Source of the DNA: Clostridia bacterium
Lineage (GTDB): Bacteria > Bacillota > Clostridia > Oscillospirales > CAG-272
Direction: 5' to 3'
Length of the DNA stretch: 52,751 nucleotides
Assembly (NCBI GenBank): GCA_017503105.1
Contig: JAFVTS010000018.1
Location: 1 to 52,751, forward strand
The position numbers and the translations under genes are program-made. Positions 15,342-24,254 of this stretch are shown one piece after another. Within the stretch, counting starts at the first letter, position 1, and each line of letters begins with the position of its first letter. The notes under the pieces were generated by a model. The model was not told the origin of the DNA. It searched no databases and saw nothing but the letters and a program-made list of their open reading frames with translations.

Positions 15342-18300
15342 TTTTACGCCTCCTTTGCTCCTCGATCGCGGCAGTCATACTGCGAAGACGGATCTTCACG
15401 ACGCCGAGGTTATTGATCTCGTCGATCTTTATTTGTGTATAGAGCTTTCCGTTTTTCTCAAGGATAAGGCGCATCTCATCCGTGGTGATAGCGTCTATTC
15501 CGCAACCGAAGGAAACGAGCTGAACGAGGTTCATATCGTCGTTCTTTGAAACGTATTCCGCCGCGCGGTAGAGCCTTGAATGATACGTCCATTGATTGAG
15601 CACGTTGACGTCAACGAGCGGCGCGTCCTCAAAAACGGCGTCCTCGGTAACGACGGCGTGTCCAAGGGACGTAATAAGCCTTGCTATGCCGTGATTTATC
15701 TCCGGGTCGGCGTGATACGGACGCCCTGCGAGAACTATTATCTGTTTATCCTCCGCCCTCGCCTTCTCTATGATCTCTGCCGCGCGCGCTCTTACCGCCG
15801 CGTGATACTCGGAAAGTGCCTTAAATCCTTCTCTGAGAGCCGCTTTTACCTCCGATTTTTTAACACGGTATGGGGCTAACGCCTTGAAAAGCGCGTTTAC
15901 GGACGTCTTTTCATCATTCAGATCAATATAAGGCATTATGAGATTTTCGTCGCTGAGCCGCTCGTTATTAGCTTTAAGAAGCTCCGCGTAATAAGCGACT
16001 ACGGGGCAGTTATAATGGTTGAAGGACGAATGCTCGTCTATATTATAGCTCTCCTGCGGATAGAAAACGAAGTTCACGCCCGCGTCAAGCAAGCTCTCTA
16101 TATGACCGTGCATCAGCTTTGCGGGATAGCAAGCCGTGTCGCTGGCAACGGTGTGTTGTCCCTTGAAATAGAGATCCCTCGAGCTTCTCTCGCTCGGCAC
16201 GACTTCAAACCCAAGCCGTCTGAAAAACGTGCTCCACAGCGGCATCTGCTCGAACATAACGAGCTGAAGAGGCAGTCCAACCCTACCCCGTGTAGAGTTT
16301 TTCACCGCGTTTTCATCGGAAGTGCCAAGCTCGGCATACGAGCAGAGGAGCTTATATTTGTAATCAAAGAGATTGAATTCCTTGCCGACGCGATGCTGTC
16401 CTGCGCCTCTTTCGCACTTGTTTCCCGAGATGAATTTTCGCCCGTCGGCAAACGTCAGGACGTTGATAGTGCACTTCGACGTGCACTTGCCACAGTTAGC
16501 CGAGCGGGAGGTGTACTTAAAATCACGCAGCTCCGAGAGCGACAGAAGCGAGCTTTTTTCCATTCCGTGACAGTTTTCCGCCGCGTAAAGAGCTGCGCCA
16601 AAGGCGCCCATAAGCCCTGCTATGGCGGGACGTATGACGTTCTTGCCCGTTTCAAGCTCAAAGGAGCGAAGAACGGCGTCATTTAAGAAGGTACCGCCTT
16701 GAACGACGATGTTCTCGCCAAGCTCGTCCGGAGTTTTCGCGCGGATGACCTTGTAGATCGCGTTTTTCACGATAGACGAGGAAAGCCCTGCGGAAATATC
16801 GTCTATTCCCGCGCCCTCCTTTTGCGCCTGCTTGACAGCGCTGTTCATAAACACGGTGCACCTTGAGCCGAGCTCAACGGGATTTTTGGCAAAAAGACCG
16901 AGCTTCGAGAACTCCTCTACGTCCATATTCATCGCTCTGGCAAAGGTCTGGATAAACGAGCCGCAGCCCGATGAGCACGCCTCGTTCAGCATAATGGAAT
17001 CTATCGCGCCCGCGCGGACCTTGAAGCATTTTATGTCCTGACCGCCTATATCTATTATGAAATCGGCGTTCGGATTGAAGTGGAGCGCTGCCTTGAAATG
17101 CGCGACGGTTTCGACTATTCCGAAATCAACTCTGAGCGCCGCCTTTATCATATCCTCTCCGTATCCCGTAACGGCGGACGAGCGTATCTCTACCCTGTCA
17201 CCCGCCTGCGCTCTTATGTCCGTCAAGACCTTGACCACCGTGTCGAGCGGCTGACCGTTATTGACTCCGTAATATGAATAAAGTATCTTCCCCTCGGGGG
17301 TGATAAGTATGAGCTTCGTGGTAGTAGAGCCCGAATCTATACCGAGGAAGGCGGGACCCGTGTAAAGTTTTATGTCTTCTTTCGAAAGATCCGTCCTTGA
17401 ATGTCTCTCAGAAAATGCGCGGTATTCCTCCGTGCTCTCAAAGAGCGGTGTCGTCCTTATCACAGAGTCGTGCGAGGTAGCTGCTTCGACCTTTTCTATG
17501 ATGGAATCAAGCGGCTCCGCTTTTACCTCCTCGGAATAAAGAGCCGCGCCAAGTGACATAAATACGGGTGCGTTCTCAGGAAAAACGGCGTGTTCTTCGT
17601 CAAGACCGAGCGTAGTTACGAACGCACGGCGAAGAGATTTCAAGAAATGCAAAGGACCGCCAAGGAAGAGCACCTTGCCGCCGATCTTGCGCCCTTGAGC
17701 AAGTCCTGCGACGGTCTGCTCAACGACGGCGTGAAAAATGGAGTCGGCAATGTCAGCCTTCTCAGCGCCTTGATTTATAAGAGGCTGAATGTCGGATTTC
17801 GCGAAAACACCGCATCTCGATGCTATCGGATAGACCTTTTTCGCTCCGAGAGCAAGCTCGTCCATCTCGTCAACGCTGATATCAAGCAGAGTCGCCATCT
17901 GGTCTATAAACGAGCCCGTGCCGCCCGCGCAGCTTCCGTTCATTCTCTGCTCCGTGCCGCCCGTAATGAAGATGATCTTCGCGTCCTCGCCGCCAAGCTC
18001 TACGCAAACGTCCGCGTCGGGATAAAACTTTTTTATCGCGATAAAAGCCGCTTGAACCTCTTGTACGAAGGAAATTCCGCACTTCTCGGCAAGACCGAGT
18101 CCCGCGCTTCCCGTGATCGACGCCTTGAAGCTCTCGTCGGGGAATTTTTCTTTTATTTTATAAAGTTCCTTCAAGGTGCACTCACGCACGAAAGAAAGGT
18201 GACGCTCGTAGCTTTTGTAAAGCACCTCAGAGCTTTCGGGGTCAACGACCGTGAGCTTTACCGTGGTAGAGCCAACGTCAATGCCGAGTAATTTTTCCAT
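15331..18300 (-). CDS. acyl-CoA dehydratase activase with two tandem BadF/HgdC ATPase domains
   Basis: About 989 residues. The first ASKHA ATPase domain begins GIDVGSTTVK, with NGSCAGGTGSFIDQM carrying a cluster cysteine. The second begins about residue 320 as GIDSGSTTTK, with NEACSSGCGSFI. The C-terminal part is the DUF2229-type domain, with CGKCTSKCTINV, FEQMPLWSTFFRRLGFEVV, DTACYPAKLMHGHI and a final segment holding GCGIDAITTDEM. Members of this superfamily use ATP to push an electron into a 2-hydroxyacyl-CoA dehydratase. The ATG at 18300 is behind GAGGTGA; an upstream in-frame extension is rejected. It is coupled to the gene at 14052-15341. Confidence 0.88.
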   Translation of the reverse strand: MEKLLGIDVGSTTVKLTVVDPESSEVLYKSYERHLSFVRECTLKELYKIKEKFPDESFKASITGSAGLGLAEKCGISFVQEVQAAFIAIKKFYPDADVCVELGGEDAKIIFITGGTEQRMNGSCAGGTGSFIDQMATLLDISVDEMDELALGAKKVYPIASRCGVFAKSDIQPLINQGAEKADIADSIFHAVVEQTVAGLAQGRKIGGKVLFLGGPLHFLKSLRRAFVTTLGLDEEHAVFPENAPVFMSLGAALYSEEVKAEPLDSIIEKVEAATSHDSVIRTTPLFESTEEYRAFSERHSRTDLSKEDIKLYTGPAFLGIDSGSTTTKLILITPEGKILYSYYGVNNGQPLDTVVKVLTDIRAQAGDRVEIRSSAVTGYGEDMIKAALRVDFGIVETVAHFKAALHFNPNADFIIDIGGQDIKCFKVRAGAIDSIMLNEACSSGCGSFIQTFARAMNMDVEEFSKLGLFAKNPVELGSRCTVFMNSAVKQAQKEGAGIDDISAGLSSSIVKNAIYKVIRAKTPDELGENIVVQGGTFLNDAVLRSFELETGKNVIRPAIAGLMGAFGAALYAAENCHGMEKSSLLSLSELRDFKYTSRSANCGKCTSKCTINVLTFADGRKFISGNKCERGAGQHRVGKEFNLFDYKYKLLCSYAELGTSDENAVKNSTRGRVGLPLQLVMFEQMPLWSTFFRRLGFEVVPSERSSRDLYFKGQHTVASDTACYPAKLMHGHIESLLDAGVNFVFYPQESYNIDEHSSFNHYNCPVVAYYAELLKANNERLSDENLIMPYIDLNDEKTSVNALFKALAPYRVKKSEVKAALREGFKALSEYHAAVRARAAEIIEKARAEDKQIIVLAGRPYHADPEINHGIARLITSLGHAVVTEDAVFEDAPLVDVNVLNQWTYHSRLYRAAEYVSKNDDMNLVQLVSFGCGIDAITTDEMRLILEKNGKLYTQIKIDEINNLGVVKIRLRSMTAAIEEQRRRKNAE

Positions 18301-18466
18301 ATTTATCACCTCGTTTTTAACTGTTATAAGCGTATAAATTGTCAAAACTCCTTTAAAAAGAGCATAAAATCCCAAAATTCTTCATTATATTATAACTCTC
18401 GGGCAAACGAAAATTCAAGACTTTTTTGTGACTTTTTTGTTTTTTTCATTTTTTTAGAAAAAACAG

Positions 18467-18495
18467 TTGACAAACGAAACGAATTCTGCTATAAT
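18467..18495 (+). promoter_or_regulatory. promoter of tRNA-Val
   Basis: TTGACA (18467-18472), 17 bases, TATAAT (18490-18495): a perfect consensus promoter 15 bases before the tRNA. Confidence 0.92.
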
Positions 18496-18510
18496 GATAT
18501 GGCTTAATGC

Positions 18511-18587
18511 GGAGGCATAGCTCAGTTGGTTAGAGTACTTGCTTGACATGCAAGGGGTCACAAGTTCGAGTCTTGTTGTCTCCACCA
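18511..18587 (+). tRNA. tRNA-Val (anticodon GAC), CCA encoded
   Basis: Full cloverleaf. The acceptor GGAGGCA pairs with TGTCTCC. The anticodon stem is CTTGC/GCAAG with loop TTGACAT, so anticodon GAC is at 18545-18547. The T-arm has GTTCGAG, and A plus CCA are encoded at the end. It is preceded by a consensus promoter and followed by a terminator, so it is an independent unit. Confidence 0.96.
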
Positions 18588-18591
18588 AAAA

Positions 18592-18620
18592 AATCTCGTT
18601 CTTCGGAACGGGATTTTTTT
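18592..18620 (+). terminator. terminator of tRNA-Val
   Basis: ATCTCGTTC and GAACGGGAT pair around TTCG, then TTTTTTT. Confidence 0.93.
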
Positions 18621-18659
18621 ATTCTGTGCGAGGGAAAATGCCGTAATTTAAACTTGAAC

Positions 18660-18688
18660 TTGATTTGATTTTTTTATTATGCTATAAT
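18660..18688 (+). promoter_or_regulatory. promoter of the XRE regulator gene
   Basis: TTGATT (18660-18665), 17 bases, TATAAT (18683-18688). About 100 bases of leader precede the ATG. Confidence 0.65.
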
Positions 18689-18786
18689 AAATACAACGGA
18701 ATGTTGAGTTTGTGTTGCGAAACAGTATCTTCAAACACACGCGTTTTTTTGATATACTTATTGTAACGAAACAACGGAGGTGCTTT

Positions 18787-19911
18787 ATGCAACATTCAAT
18801 CGGAAAAACTATAAAAGAGCTTCGTAAGAGCCGCGGTCTTACGCAAGAAGAGCTCGCGGAAAAAATAGGCGTTACCGCGCAAGCTGTTTCAAAATGGGAA
18901 AACGAGATCGGTATGCCCGACTTATCGCAAATCGTTCCCTTGGCTCACGTTTTCGGTGTCAGCACGGACACGATTCTCGGGACAGGAGATATAAAGAAAA
19001 ACGACGACATTTCGGAAATACTCAAAAGAGCTCAAAGCAAGCTCAAATTCCCCCTGAGCGTCGAGTGCCTGACCGACAAATACAACGTCTTGCTTGAGGG
19101 ATTGAAGATTTACCCAAACAACTTTACGCTCCTTATAAACTGTATGGAGCTTGAAATTTCACTCGCATATCCGTCAAATCCCGTTTATGACGAGAAGAAC
19201 GCAAAAGCTCTTTACGAGTCTTGCCAAAGCCACGCAAACACCATTTTTTCATACGACGACAACGTAAACCGCATACTCCGCGCCAGAATGATAATGCTTA
19301 TGCTTCACTCCGCTTACGGTAACTTTGCCGAAGCACGCAGACAAGCGGAAAAGTTTCCGTCAAGAGTAGATTTTAACATACACAAAATGTACTCAATTCA
19401 CGCTCATTGGCAAAAAGATTACAAAAGCGAAATTATCAGTTATCAATTCTATGTAATGAATCTATTGTGGGCGTTGATGGGCGGTTCGGTTTCTCTTGCC
19501 AAAGCATATGATTTGGTAGAAGAGCCCGAGAAGGCTATGGATATATACGAGCGGATGTTAGAAATACTCGACGTAATATTCAAAGACGAGATCAAGATGC
19601 CGTTCCACCACGCAGAAGACGGCGACGTCTACGTTCTTCTCGCAGAAAAAGCGATGGAGCTCGGCAACTCGGAGCTTGCGCTTGACTCACTTGAAAAAGC
19701 AATAAAATACGACGTCGAAGATAAAGAAAAGCTTATCGCGTCCGACTTTAAAATAGAATCTCCGTTTCTCTCGGACGTGAGCAATCGTTTGGGCGACAGA
19801 TACCAAAATCTTGCAGAAATAATGTCAAACGAGTGCTTTGCGCCTCTCAGAAACAACGAACGCTACAAAAAGCTTTTAAACGATATTGACAAGTTTAACG
19901 AGAGGTCTTAA
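18787..19911 (+). CDS. XRE-family transcriptional regulator with a helical sensor-like C-terminal half
   Basis: 374 residues. Residues of about 5-62 form a Cro/CI-type helix-turn-helix: LRKSRGLTQEELAEKIGV, then AQAVSKWENE and PDLSQIVPLAHVFGVSTDTILG. The remaining 300 residues are helical and TPR-like in texture (for example ALDSLEKAIKYDVEDKEKLI), typical of regulators that sense a peptide or ligand, but no specific family is recognised. The ATG at 18787 has GGAGGTG upstream; an in-frame extension to 18712 is rejected. The stop is followed directly by the next ATG, so the two genes are probably co-translated. Confidence 0.85.
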   Translation: MQHSIGKTIKELRKSRGLTQEELAEKIGVTAQAVSKWENEIGMPDLSQIVPLAHVFGVSTDTILGTGDIKKNDDISEILKRAQSKLKFPLSVECLTDKYNVLLEGLKIYPNNFTLLINCMELEISLAYPSNPVYDEKNAKALYESCQSHANTIFSYDDNVNRILRARMIMLMLHSAYGNFAEARRQAEKFPSRVDFNIHKMYSIHAHWQKDYKSEIISYQFYVMNLLWALMGGSVSLAKAYDLVEEPEKAMDIYERMLEILDVIFKDEIKMPFHHAEDGDVYVLLAEKAMELGNSELALDSLEKAIKYDVEDKEKLIASDFKIESPFLSDVSNRLGDRYQNLAEIMSNECFAPLRNNERYKKLLNDIDKFNERS

Positions 19912-20331
19912 ATGATGTGGTTTGATAATTCAAGAAAGCTTGCGAAAATCATAGGCGATTCCCCAAAGCAACGGTTGGAATATTTTGATTTATATACCTT
20001 AAAGCTCGGCGAAATATCCGTAAATCTCTACGTCAGTCGGAAAAGAGCTACTAAATCGACGCGCATTCATTGTGCCGAAAGCGGTGATATAATATGGGAG
20101 CAATTTTATCTTTTCGGAGGAATGTCAAGACCGTCAAGAGAAAAGAAATACGTATTAAAGCCCCAAGCTATTAAAAACGCCGTGACGGTAGTTCTTATAC
20201 GCGGAAATCCCCAAGAAATTATAGGATTGGATAACGGAGCTCTCAAATCGTATCAGACGCCGTTAGAAGCAGGGGCAGTTTATTTGATCAAAGAGAACGA
20301 GTTTACTTACGGCAAAGCTATTAAGCATTAA
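19912..20331 (+). CDS. conserved-looking hypothetical protein, partner of the XRE regulator
   Basis: 139 residues; family not recognised. It begins immediately after the regulator stop (no gap), so it is likely co-expressed with it. The sequence is soluble, mixed alpha/beta, with no signal peptide or membrane segment. It contains RIHCAESGDIIWEQFYLFGG and a beta-rich end (AVTVVLIRGNPQEIIGLDNG). A binding or modulator role for the regulator is only a guess from position. Confidence 0.7.
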   Translation: MMWFDNSRKLAKIIGDSPKQRLEYFDLYTLKLGEISVNLYVSRKRATKSTRIHCAESGDIIWEQFYLFGGMSRPSREKKYVLKPQAIKNAVTVVLIRGNPQEIIGLDNGALKSYQTPLEAGAVYLIKENEFTYGKAIKH

Positions 20332-20365
20332 AAATCCACCGATACGAGCGGCTTATACCCGCTTT

Positions 20366-20396
20366 CCCCGACTCGCAATGAGTCGGGGATTTTTTA
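20366..20396 (+). terminator. terminator after the XRE gene pair
   Basis: CCCCGACTC and GAGTCGGGG form a perfect 9-base-pair stem with loop GCAAT, then ATTTTTT. Confidence 0.95.
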
Positions 20397-20465
20397 TGCT
20401 TTTGGCGATTTTTAAAAAAATTTTTAAAAACCGCCGATTTTCTTGTAAAAAACAAGCAATTCTTA

Positions 20466-20494
20466 TTGATTTTTTCGGTGAAAAATGGTAGAAT
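20466..20494 (+). promoter_or_regulatory. promoter of the AraC-family gene
   Basis: TTGATT (20466-20471), 17 bases, TAGAAT (20489-20494). Confidence 0.65.
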
Positions 20495-20548
20495 TAAAGA
20501 AAACCACTTTCAGATCACCAAAACAATTCATCAAATGGAGAAAAATAA

Positions 20549-21385
20549 ATGGACTTCACTAATCTCAACCCCGCGGTGCGCTCTGCCGCGGTAATATCAA
20601 AGCTCGGAAAAAACGCGGAGTGCCGCGCTTACGATTCAAGGCTGATATACGTTTTTTCGGGTGACGTCAGCGCCACCGTCGGTGGAAAGAAGCTCGGCCA
20701 CCTCGGCTCGGGTGAGCTTTTATACATTCCCGCAGGTATCACGTACAGACTCAAGGGGCAGTATCTTGAGGCGGCGGTGATAACCTTTGACGTGACGGCG
20801 GAAAATCCCGAGCCCCTCTCCCGTATCGAGCCGTCAGTGCCCGAGGAATTCGACGAGAGCCGATGCCACTATGCGACACTTGAGCCTTTTGACAGAGTTA
20901 TGCGCCTGTCCGAAATGGAATCGGAGGCAGACGGGCTTGAGCTAATCTGTAATCTCTTTATTTCGGGAGAGGGCGCTTTCAGGGCACGCGCGTCGGCGCT
21001 TCTTAAATCCGTGCTTTTAAGACTTGCAGAGTCGGTGGACGAAAACGCTCTTCCCGCCCGTATGGTAGAGTCGCTTGACAATTACATTAGAGAAAACTAC
21101 GCCGAGGACATTTCAAACACCGAGCTTGGTGCCATCTTCGGCTATCACCCCTTCTATATAAGCAAGGTGCTCAAGGACAAAAAGGGCATCACCTTGAAGC
21201 AATACATCATTAAGTACAAGCTTGGGGCGGCACGTGCTATGCTTGAAAACACGCCTAAAACTATAAACGAGATAGCCGAGGAGACGGGCTTTACCGACGC
21301 TTCTTACTTTACAAAGACCTTCAAGAGCGCTTTCGGCGAGACGCCGAAGGAGTACAGAAACCGCTTCAAGGACGGATTTGTGTAA
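20549..21385 (+). CDS. AraC-family transcriptional regulator
   Basis: 278 residues: an N-terminal cupin-like sensing domain (about 10-95, with GSGELLYIPAGITYRL) and a C-terminal double helix-turn-helix (about 175-275). The latter shows ELGAIFGYHPFYISKVLKDKKGI, then NEIAEETGFTDASYFTKTFK and GETPKEYR, the AraC signature. It probably responds to a sugar. The nearest target genes are not obvious: the next gene is the housekeeping rlmD. The start ATG has a TGGAGA site. Confidence 0.92.
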   Translation: MDFTNLNPAVRSAAVISKLGKNAECRAYDSRLIYVFSGDVSATVGGKKLGHLGSGELLYIPAGITYRLKGQYLEAAVITFDVTAENPEPLSRIEPSVPEEFDESRCHYATLEPFDRVMRLSEMESEADGLELICNLFISGEGAFRARASALLKSVLLRLAESVDENALPARMVESLDNYIRENYAEDISNTELGAIFGYHPFYISKVLKDKKGITLKQYIIKYKLGAARAMLENTPKTINEIAEETGFTDASYFTKTFKSAFGETPKEYRNRFKDGFV

Positions 21386-21450
21386 ACTTTAGTTGACTTT
21401 ATTAAGAAATACACAGCACCCGTGTTAAAAACACTAATTTTGGAGCTCAT

Positions 21451-22830
21451 ATGGATTTAAAGAAAAACGACGTTTTAACGGTCGATATAATAGATATTAC
21501 AGACCTCGGCTTCGGCGTTGCGAAGATCGGCGGAGCCGTAATATTCGTGTCCGACACAGTTCCCGGGGACAAGGCGGAAATAAAGATAATAAAAGCGACG
21601 CCGTCTTATTTTATAGCAAGGCTTGAGGAGCTTATATCTCCCTCCGTGAAGAGAGTTTCCGACAGGTGCCCACTCGCGCAGTGCAAGAGCTGTGCTTACA
21701 AAAATCTGTCGTACGAAAACGAGCTTATCATAAAAGAAAACGGAGTGCGCGAAACCTTCAAAAAGGCTGGGCTCTCTCACGTCAGGGTCGCAAGCGTCAT
21801 TTCCTCTCCCGACGTTTGCCGTTACAGAAACAAAGCGCAGTACCCCATCGGGAAAACTAAGGACGGAGAATACAAAATAGGCTTTTACGCACCGAAATCA
21901 CACCGAGTGACGGAAGCGGCAAAATGCCCGCTTGCTCCTGCGAATTTCGAGAAAATTCTCGACACGGTACGGCACTTCGCTAAAAATCACAACCTCTCCG
22001 TCTACGATGAAGAAAGCGGAAACGGACTCTTGCGCCACGTCTATTTAAGGCGCGCCGAGGTAAGCGGCGAGGTGCTCCTCACCCTCGTTATAAACGGCAG
22101 AGCTCTGCCCCACTCGGAAGAGCTCGTCGAAGAAATCAGACGTGAGCATCCTGAGGTGACGGGTATACTTCTGAACGTCAACGAACGGGCAACGAACGTT
22201 ATTCTCGGCGAGGAGTTTATCACCCTTTTCGGCAAGGACCATATAACCGACACGCTCGGCGGCGTCAGCCTTAAAATAACCGCGCCCTCGTTCTACCAGG
22301 TAAACCACGGCGCGGCGGAGCTTCTCTACGCCAAAGCAAAGGAGCTTGCCGCCCCCGAAAAGACGGACACGCTGCTCGACCTTTACTGCGGTGCGGGGTC
22401 CATCGGTCTTTCGATGGCGGATATGGCAGGTGAGGTCATAGGTATAGAAATCGTTGACAGCGCCGTTGAGTGCGCTAAATTCAACGCGGAAGAAAACGGG
22501 ATCAAAAACGCCTCGTTCTACGCGGGTGACGCGAAAAACACGGAGAAAATGCTTGAGCGTGCCGAGAGTGAGCGCGGAGCAAAAATAAAGCCCGATATAA
22601 TAATTCTCGACCCGCCGCGCGGCGGCTCAAGCGAGGAGCTTTTACGCTACATAGTAAAGCTCGCACCGAGGAAGATAGTCTATATCTCCTGCAACCCGAA
22701 AACCTTGGCAAGAGATATTTGCATCTTGCGCGAGCTTGGATACGATACGGACACGGTATTTCCCTTCGATCTTTTCCCCGCGACAGGGCACGTCGAGAGT
22801 GTCGTTTGTCTGACGAGGAATTTGCAATGA
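21451..22830 (+). CDS. rlmD: 23S rRNA (uracil-5-)-methyltransferase, RlmD/RumA family
   Basis: SAM-dependent methylation of a uridine in 23S rRNA. The TRAM RNA-binding domain is at about 1-60. Iron-sulfur cysteines are C73, C78, C81 and a later one in AAKCPLAP. The Rossmann methyltransferase domain has LLDLYCGAGSIGL, ILDPPRGG and YISCNPKTLARD with the catalytic cysteine at about 414. The family also includes RlmC/RlmCD, so the exact uridine is uncertain. The last codons (HVESVVCLTRN) overlap a 21-base sequence repeated at 27337-27357 and partly at 26805-26819, which marks the 3' end as an insertion site. Confidence 0.95.
   Translation: MDLKKNDVLTVDIIDITDLGFGVAKIGGAVIFVSDTVPGDKAEIKIIKATPSYFIARLEELISPSVKRVSDRCPLAQCKSCAYKNLSYENELIIKENGVRETFKKAGLSHVRVASVISSPDVCRYRNKAQYPIGKTKDGEYKIGFYAPKSHRVTEAAKCPLAPANFEKILDTVRHFAKNHNLSVYDEESGNGLLRHVYLRRAEVSGEVLLTLVINGRALPHSEELVEEIRREHPEVTGILLNVNERATNVILGEEFITLFGKDHITDTLGGVSLKITAPSFYQVNHGAAELLYAKAKELAAPEKTDTLLDLYCGAGSIGLSMADMAGEVIGIEIVDSAVECAKFNAEENGIKNASFYAGDAKNTEKMLERAESERGAKIKPDIIILDPPRGGSSEELLRYIVKLAPRKIVYISCNPKTLARDICILRELGYDTDTVFPFDLFPATGHVESVVCLTRNLQ
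22795..22815 (+). other. attachment-like direct repeat 1, in the 3' end of rlmD
   Basis: A 21-base sequence with core GAGTGTCGTTTGTCT (22797-22811) that is repeated perfectly at 27337-27357. It lies 15 bases before the rlmD stop codon. The 3' end of this gene family is, from memory, a known target of integrative elements in Firmicutes. Confidence 0.7.
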
Positions 22831-22831
22831 T

Positions 22832-22912
22832 TTGTAGGGACCGGCCTCCCGGACGGTCCGTTTATGAGATTTTGTCCATTTTTTGGACCGTCGAGGACGC
22901 CGGTCCCTACAA
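22832..22912. repeat. long imperfect inverted repeat (MITE-like)
   Basis: Arms of 28 bases (22832-22859 and 22885-22912) match at all but three or four positions; both begin TTGTAGGGACCGGC. The loop is 25 bases. It begins right after the rlmD stop codon. I recall similar TGTAGGGACCGG palindromes as dispersed intergenic elements in gut Clostridia. Confidence 0.8.
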
Positions 22913-22953
22913 GGTTGGTGTTCAAAATCAAAAAACGACCCGATTTTGCCTTG

Positions 22954-23026
22954 GGACAAATGTGCTTTTTGAGCAATACTCAAAAGCTCGTTTTACAGCA
23001 GTTTAGTATAACATATCGAAGGGTGA
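22954..23026 (+). repeat. shared leader repeat, copy 1, before the MBL-fold gene
   Basis: About 70 bases, closely matching 26058-26128. It contains the palindrome TTTGAG-5-CTCAAA, then TTTACAGCAGTTT, a -10-like TATAAC and a GGGTGA ribosome-site-like end. It seems to be a transferable expression leader placed before unrelated genes. Confidence 0.7.
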
Positions 23027-23037
23027 TATATTGTAAA

Positions 23038-23904
23038 ATGAATGATAAAACCTTACTTTATCAAATTACGGAAACAAGCAAATTTATGATGAGCTTTGTT
23101 TTGGTTACAAAGTCTGACAACGTAATCGTCATTGACGGAGGGCGTAAGGAAGACATGCCTCTTTTGAAGGAATACGTAGGTAACAGACATATTGCAGCAT
23201 GGATCCTGACGCATCCGCATGATGATCACATCAGTGGATTTATTTCGGAATTCAATCGAAATCGTTTAGCCGACTTCGATATTGAAAAGCTTTACTATAA
23301 CTTCCCTCCATACAATGAGCTGAAAGGCAGGACGGATGTTCCGGATGCAAAATATTTTGATCGGGAGTTAGAAGAGATACTTCCGGAATTTCTTAAAATA
23401 GAATCAGAGCTTTCGGATATTGCGCACATTGTTACACAGGGGGAAAGCGTGGAGATTGACGAGTGTCGGATCGATTTTATTTATACGTATCACGACGGTT
23501 TGTTTTCCAATTTGATGAATGATGCTTCGCTGGTTTTCAGCATTACCACACCGAATAAAAAGGTGCTGTTTCTCGGTGACCTTGGTCCTATGGGAGGTGA
23601 TGTACTTTATGAGGAATCACGGCATCTGCTTAAAGCTGACATCGTGCAAATGGCACACCACGGACATATGAATGTCGGAATGGAAGTTTACGCCGCCATT
23701 ATGCCGGAAGCTTGCATGTGGTGTTGTGCGGATTGGCTGTACAACGAGCCCGAGATACCAACGTATCTCGAAAACCGCAAAAAATTGCGTGATATGCAGC
23801 GTGAGCGTATGTACGGCACAACCGTAACGCGAAAATGGATGGATATTTTAGGAGTGAAAACGCATTACGTAACCAAGGACGGAACAAATGTCATTGAACT
23901 TTAA
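23038..23904 (+). CDS. MBL-fold (metallo-beta-lactamase superfamily) hydrolase
   Basis: 288 residues. The metal motif is THPHDDHISGF (about 59-69), with further ligands in GDLGPMGGD and MAHHGHMN. The layout resembles the ComEC-type and related MBL-fold hydrolases, whose substrates range from nucleotides to small esters, so no reaction is assigned. No signal peptide, hence cytoplasmic. Codon choice is more A/T-rich than in the neighbouring rlmD, consistent with acquisition. It is the first gene of the rlmD-end island and uses the 22954-23026 leader. Confidence 0.82.
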   Translation: MNDKTLLYQITETSKFMMSFVLVTKSDNVIVIDGGRKEDMPLLKEYVGNRHIAAWILTHPHDDHISGFISEFNRNRLADFDIEKLYYNFPPYNELKGRTDVPDAKYFDRELEEILPEFLKIESELSDIAHIVTQGESVEIDECRIDFIYTYHDGLFSNLMNDASLVFSITTPNKKVLFLGDLGPMGGDVLYEESRHLLKADIVQMAHHGHMNVGMEVYAAIMPEACMWCCADWLYNEPEIPTYLENRKKLRDMQRERMYGTTVTRKWMDILGVKTHYVTKDGTNVIEL

Positions 23905-23948
23905 CATATACCTTTTGGTCTTATACCCACCCCCGTTTTTATCATAGT

Positions 23949-24240
23949 AGATCCCGATGCTTCGCATCGCCCTACGGGTTCGACTGTGGGCTACGCCCTC
24001 CGCTCAGGATGACACATAGCCAGAGCATCGCCCGTGTCATCCTGAGCGAGCGCAGCGAGTCGAACTGCGAAGCAGTGCGAGGTGTAACCGAGCAGGATCT
24101 CGGGTGGTAGGAATCTAATTTTCGTCCGAGATCCCAAACGATGCTACGCACCGTTTGATCCTCGCTATGCTCGGATTTCGACTACGCTCAGGATGACACG
24201 GACGAAAAAGCACCGAGCAACGCGAAGGCGGGATCTCGGG
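23949..24240. repeat. cluster of REP-like palindromic repeats (three copies)
   Basis: Three related units lie at 23949-24015 (plus), 24034-24104 (minus) and 24126-24199 (plus). Each runs from an AGATCC-type end to GCTCAGGATGACAC. The third unit continues to 24240, where GGATCTCGG mirrors its CCGAGATCC start; TTTTCGTCCG and CGGACGAAAA also pair. This fills the gap 23905-24254. Such TCATCCTGAGCG repeats are widespread intergenic elements; the last ends 14 bases before the GIY-YIG gene. Confidence 0.85.
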
Positions 24241-24254
24241 CGAAAAGGAGCTTT

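Noticed and set aside
18324-18341. A TTGACA/TATAAC pair before the activase gene
   Set aside because: The spacer is only 11 bases, too short for a working promoter.
23949-24240. A CRISPR array
   Set aside because: The repeats are palindromic, irregularly spaced and inverted relative to each other, with no uniform spacers and no cas gene in the window.
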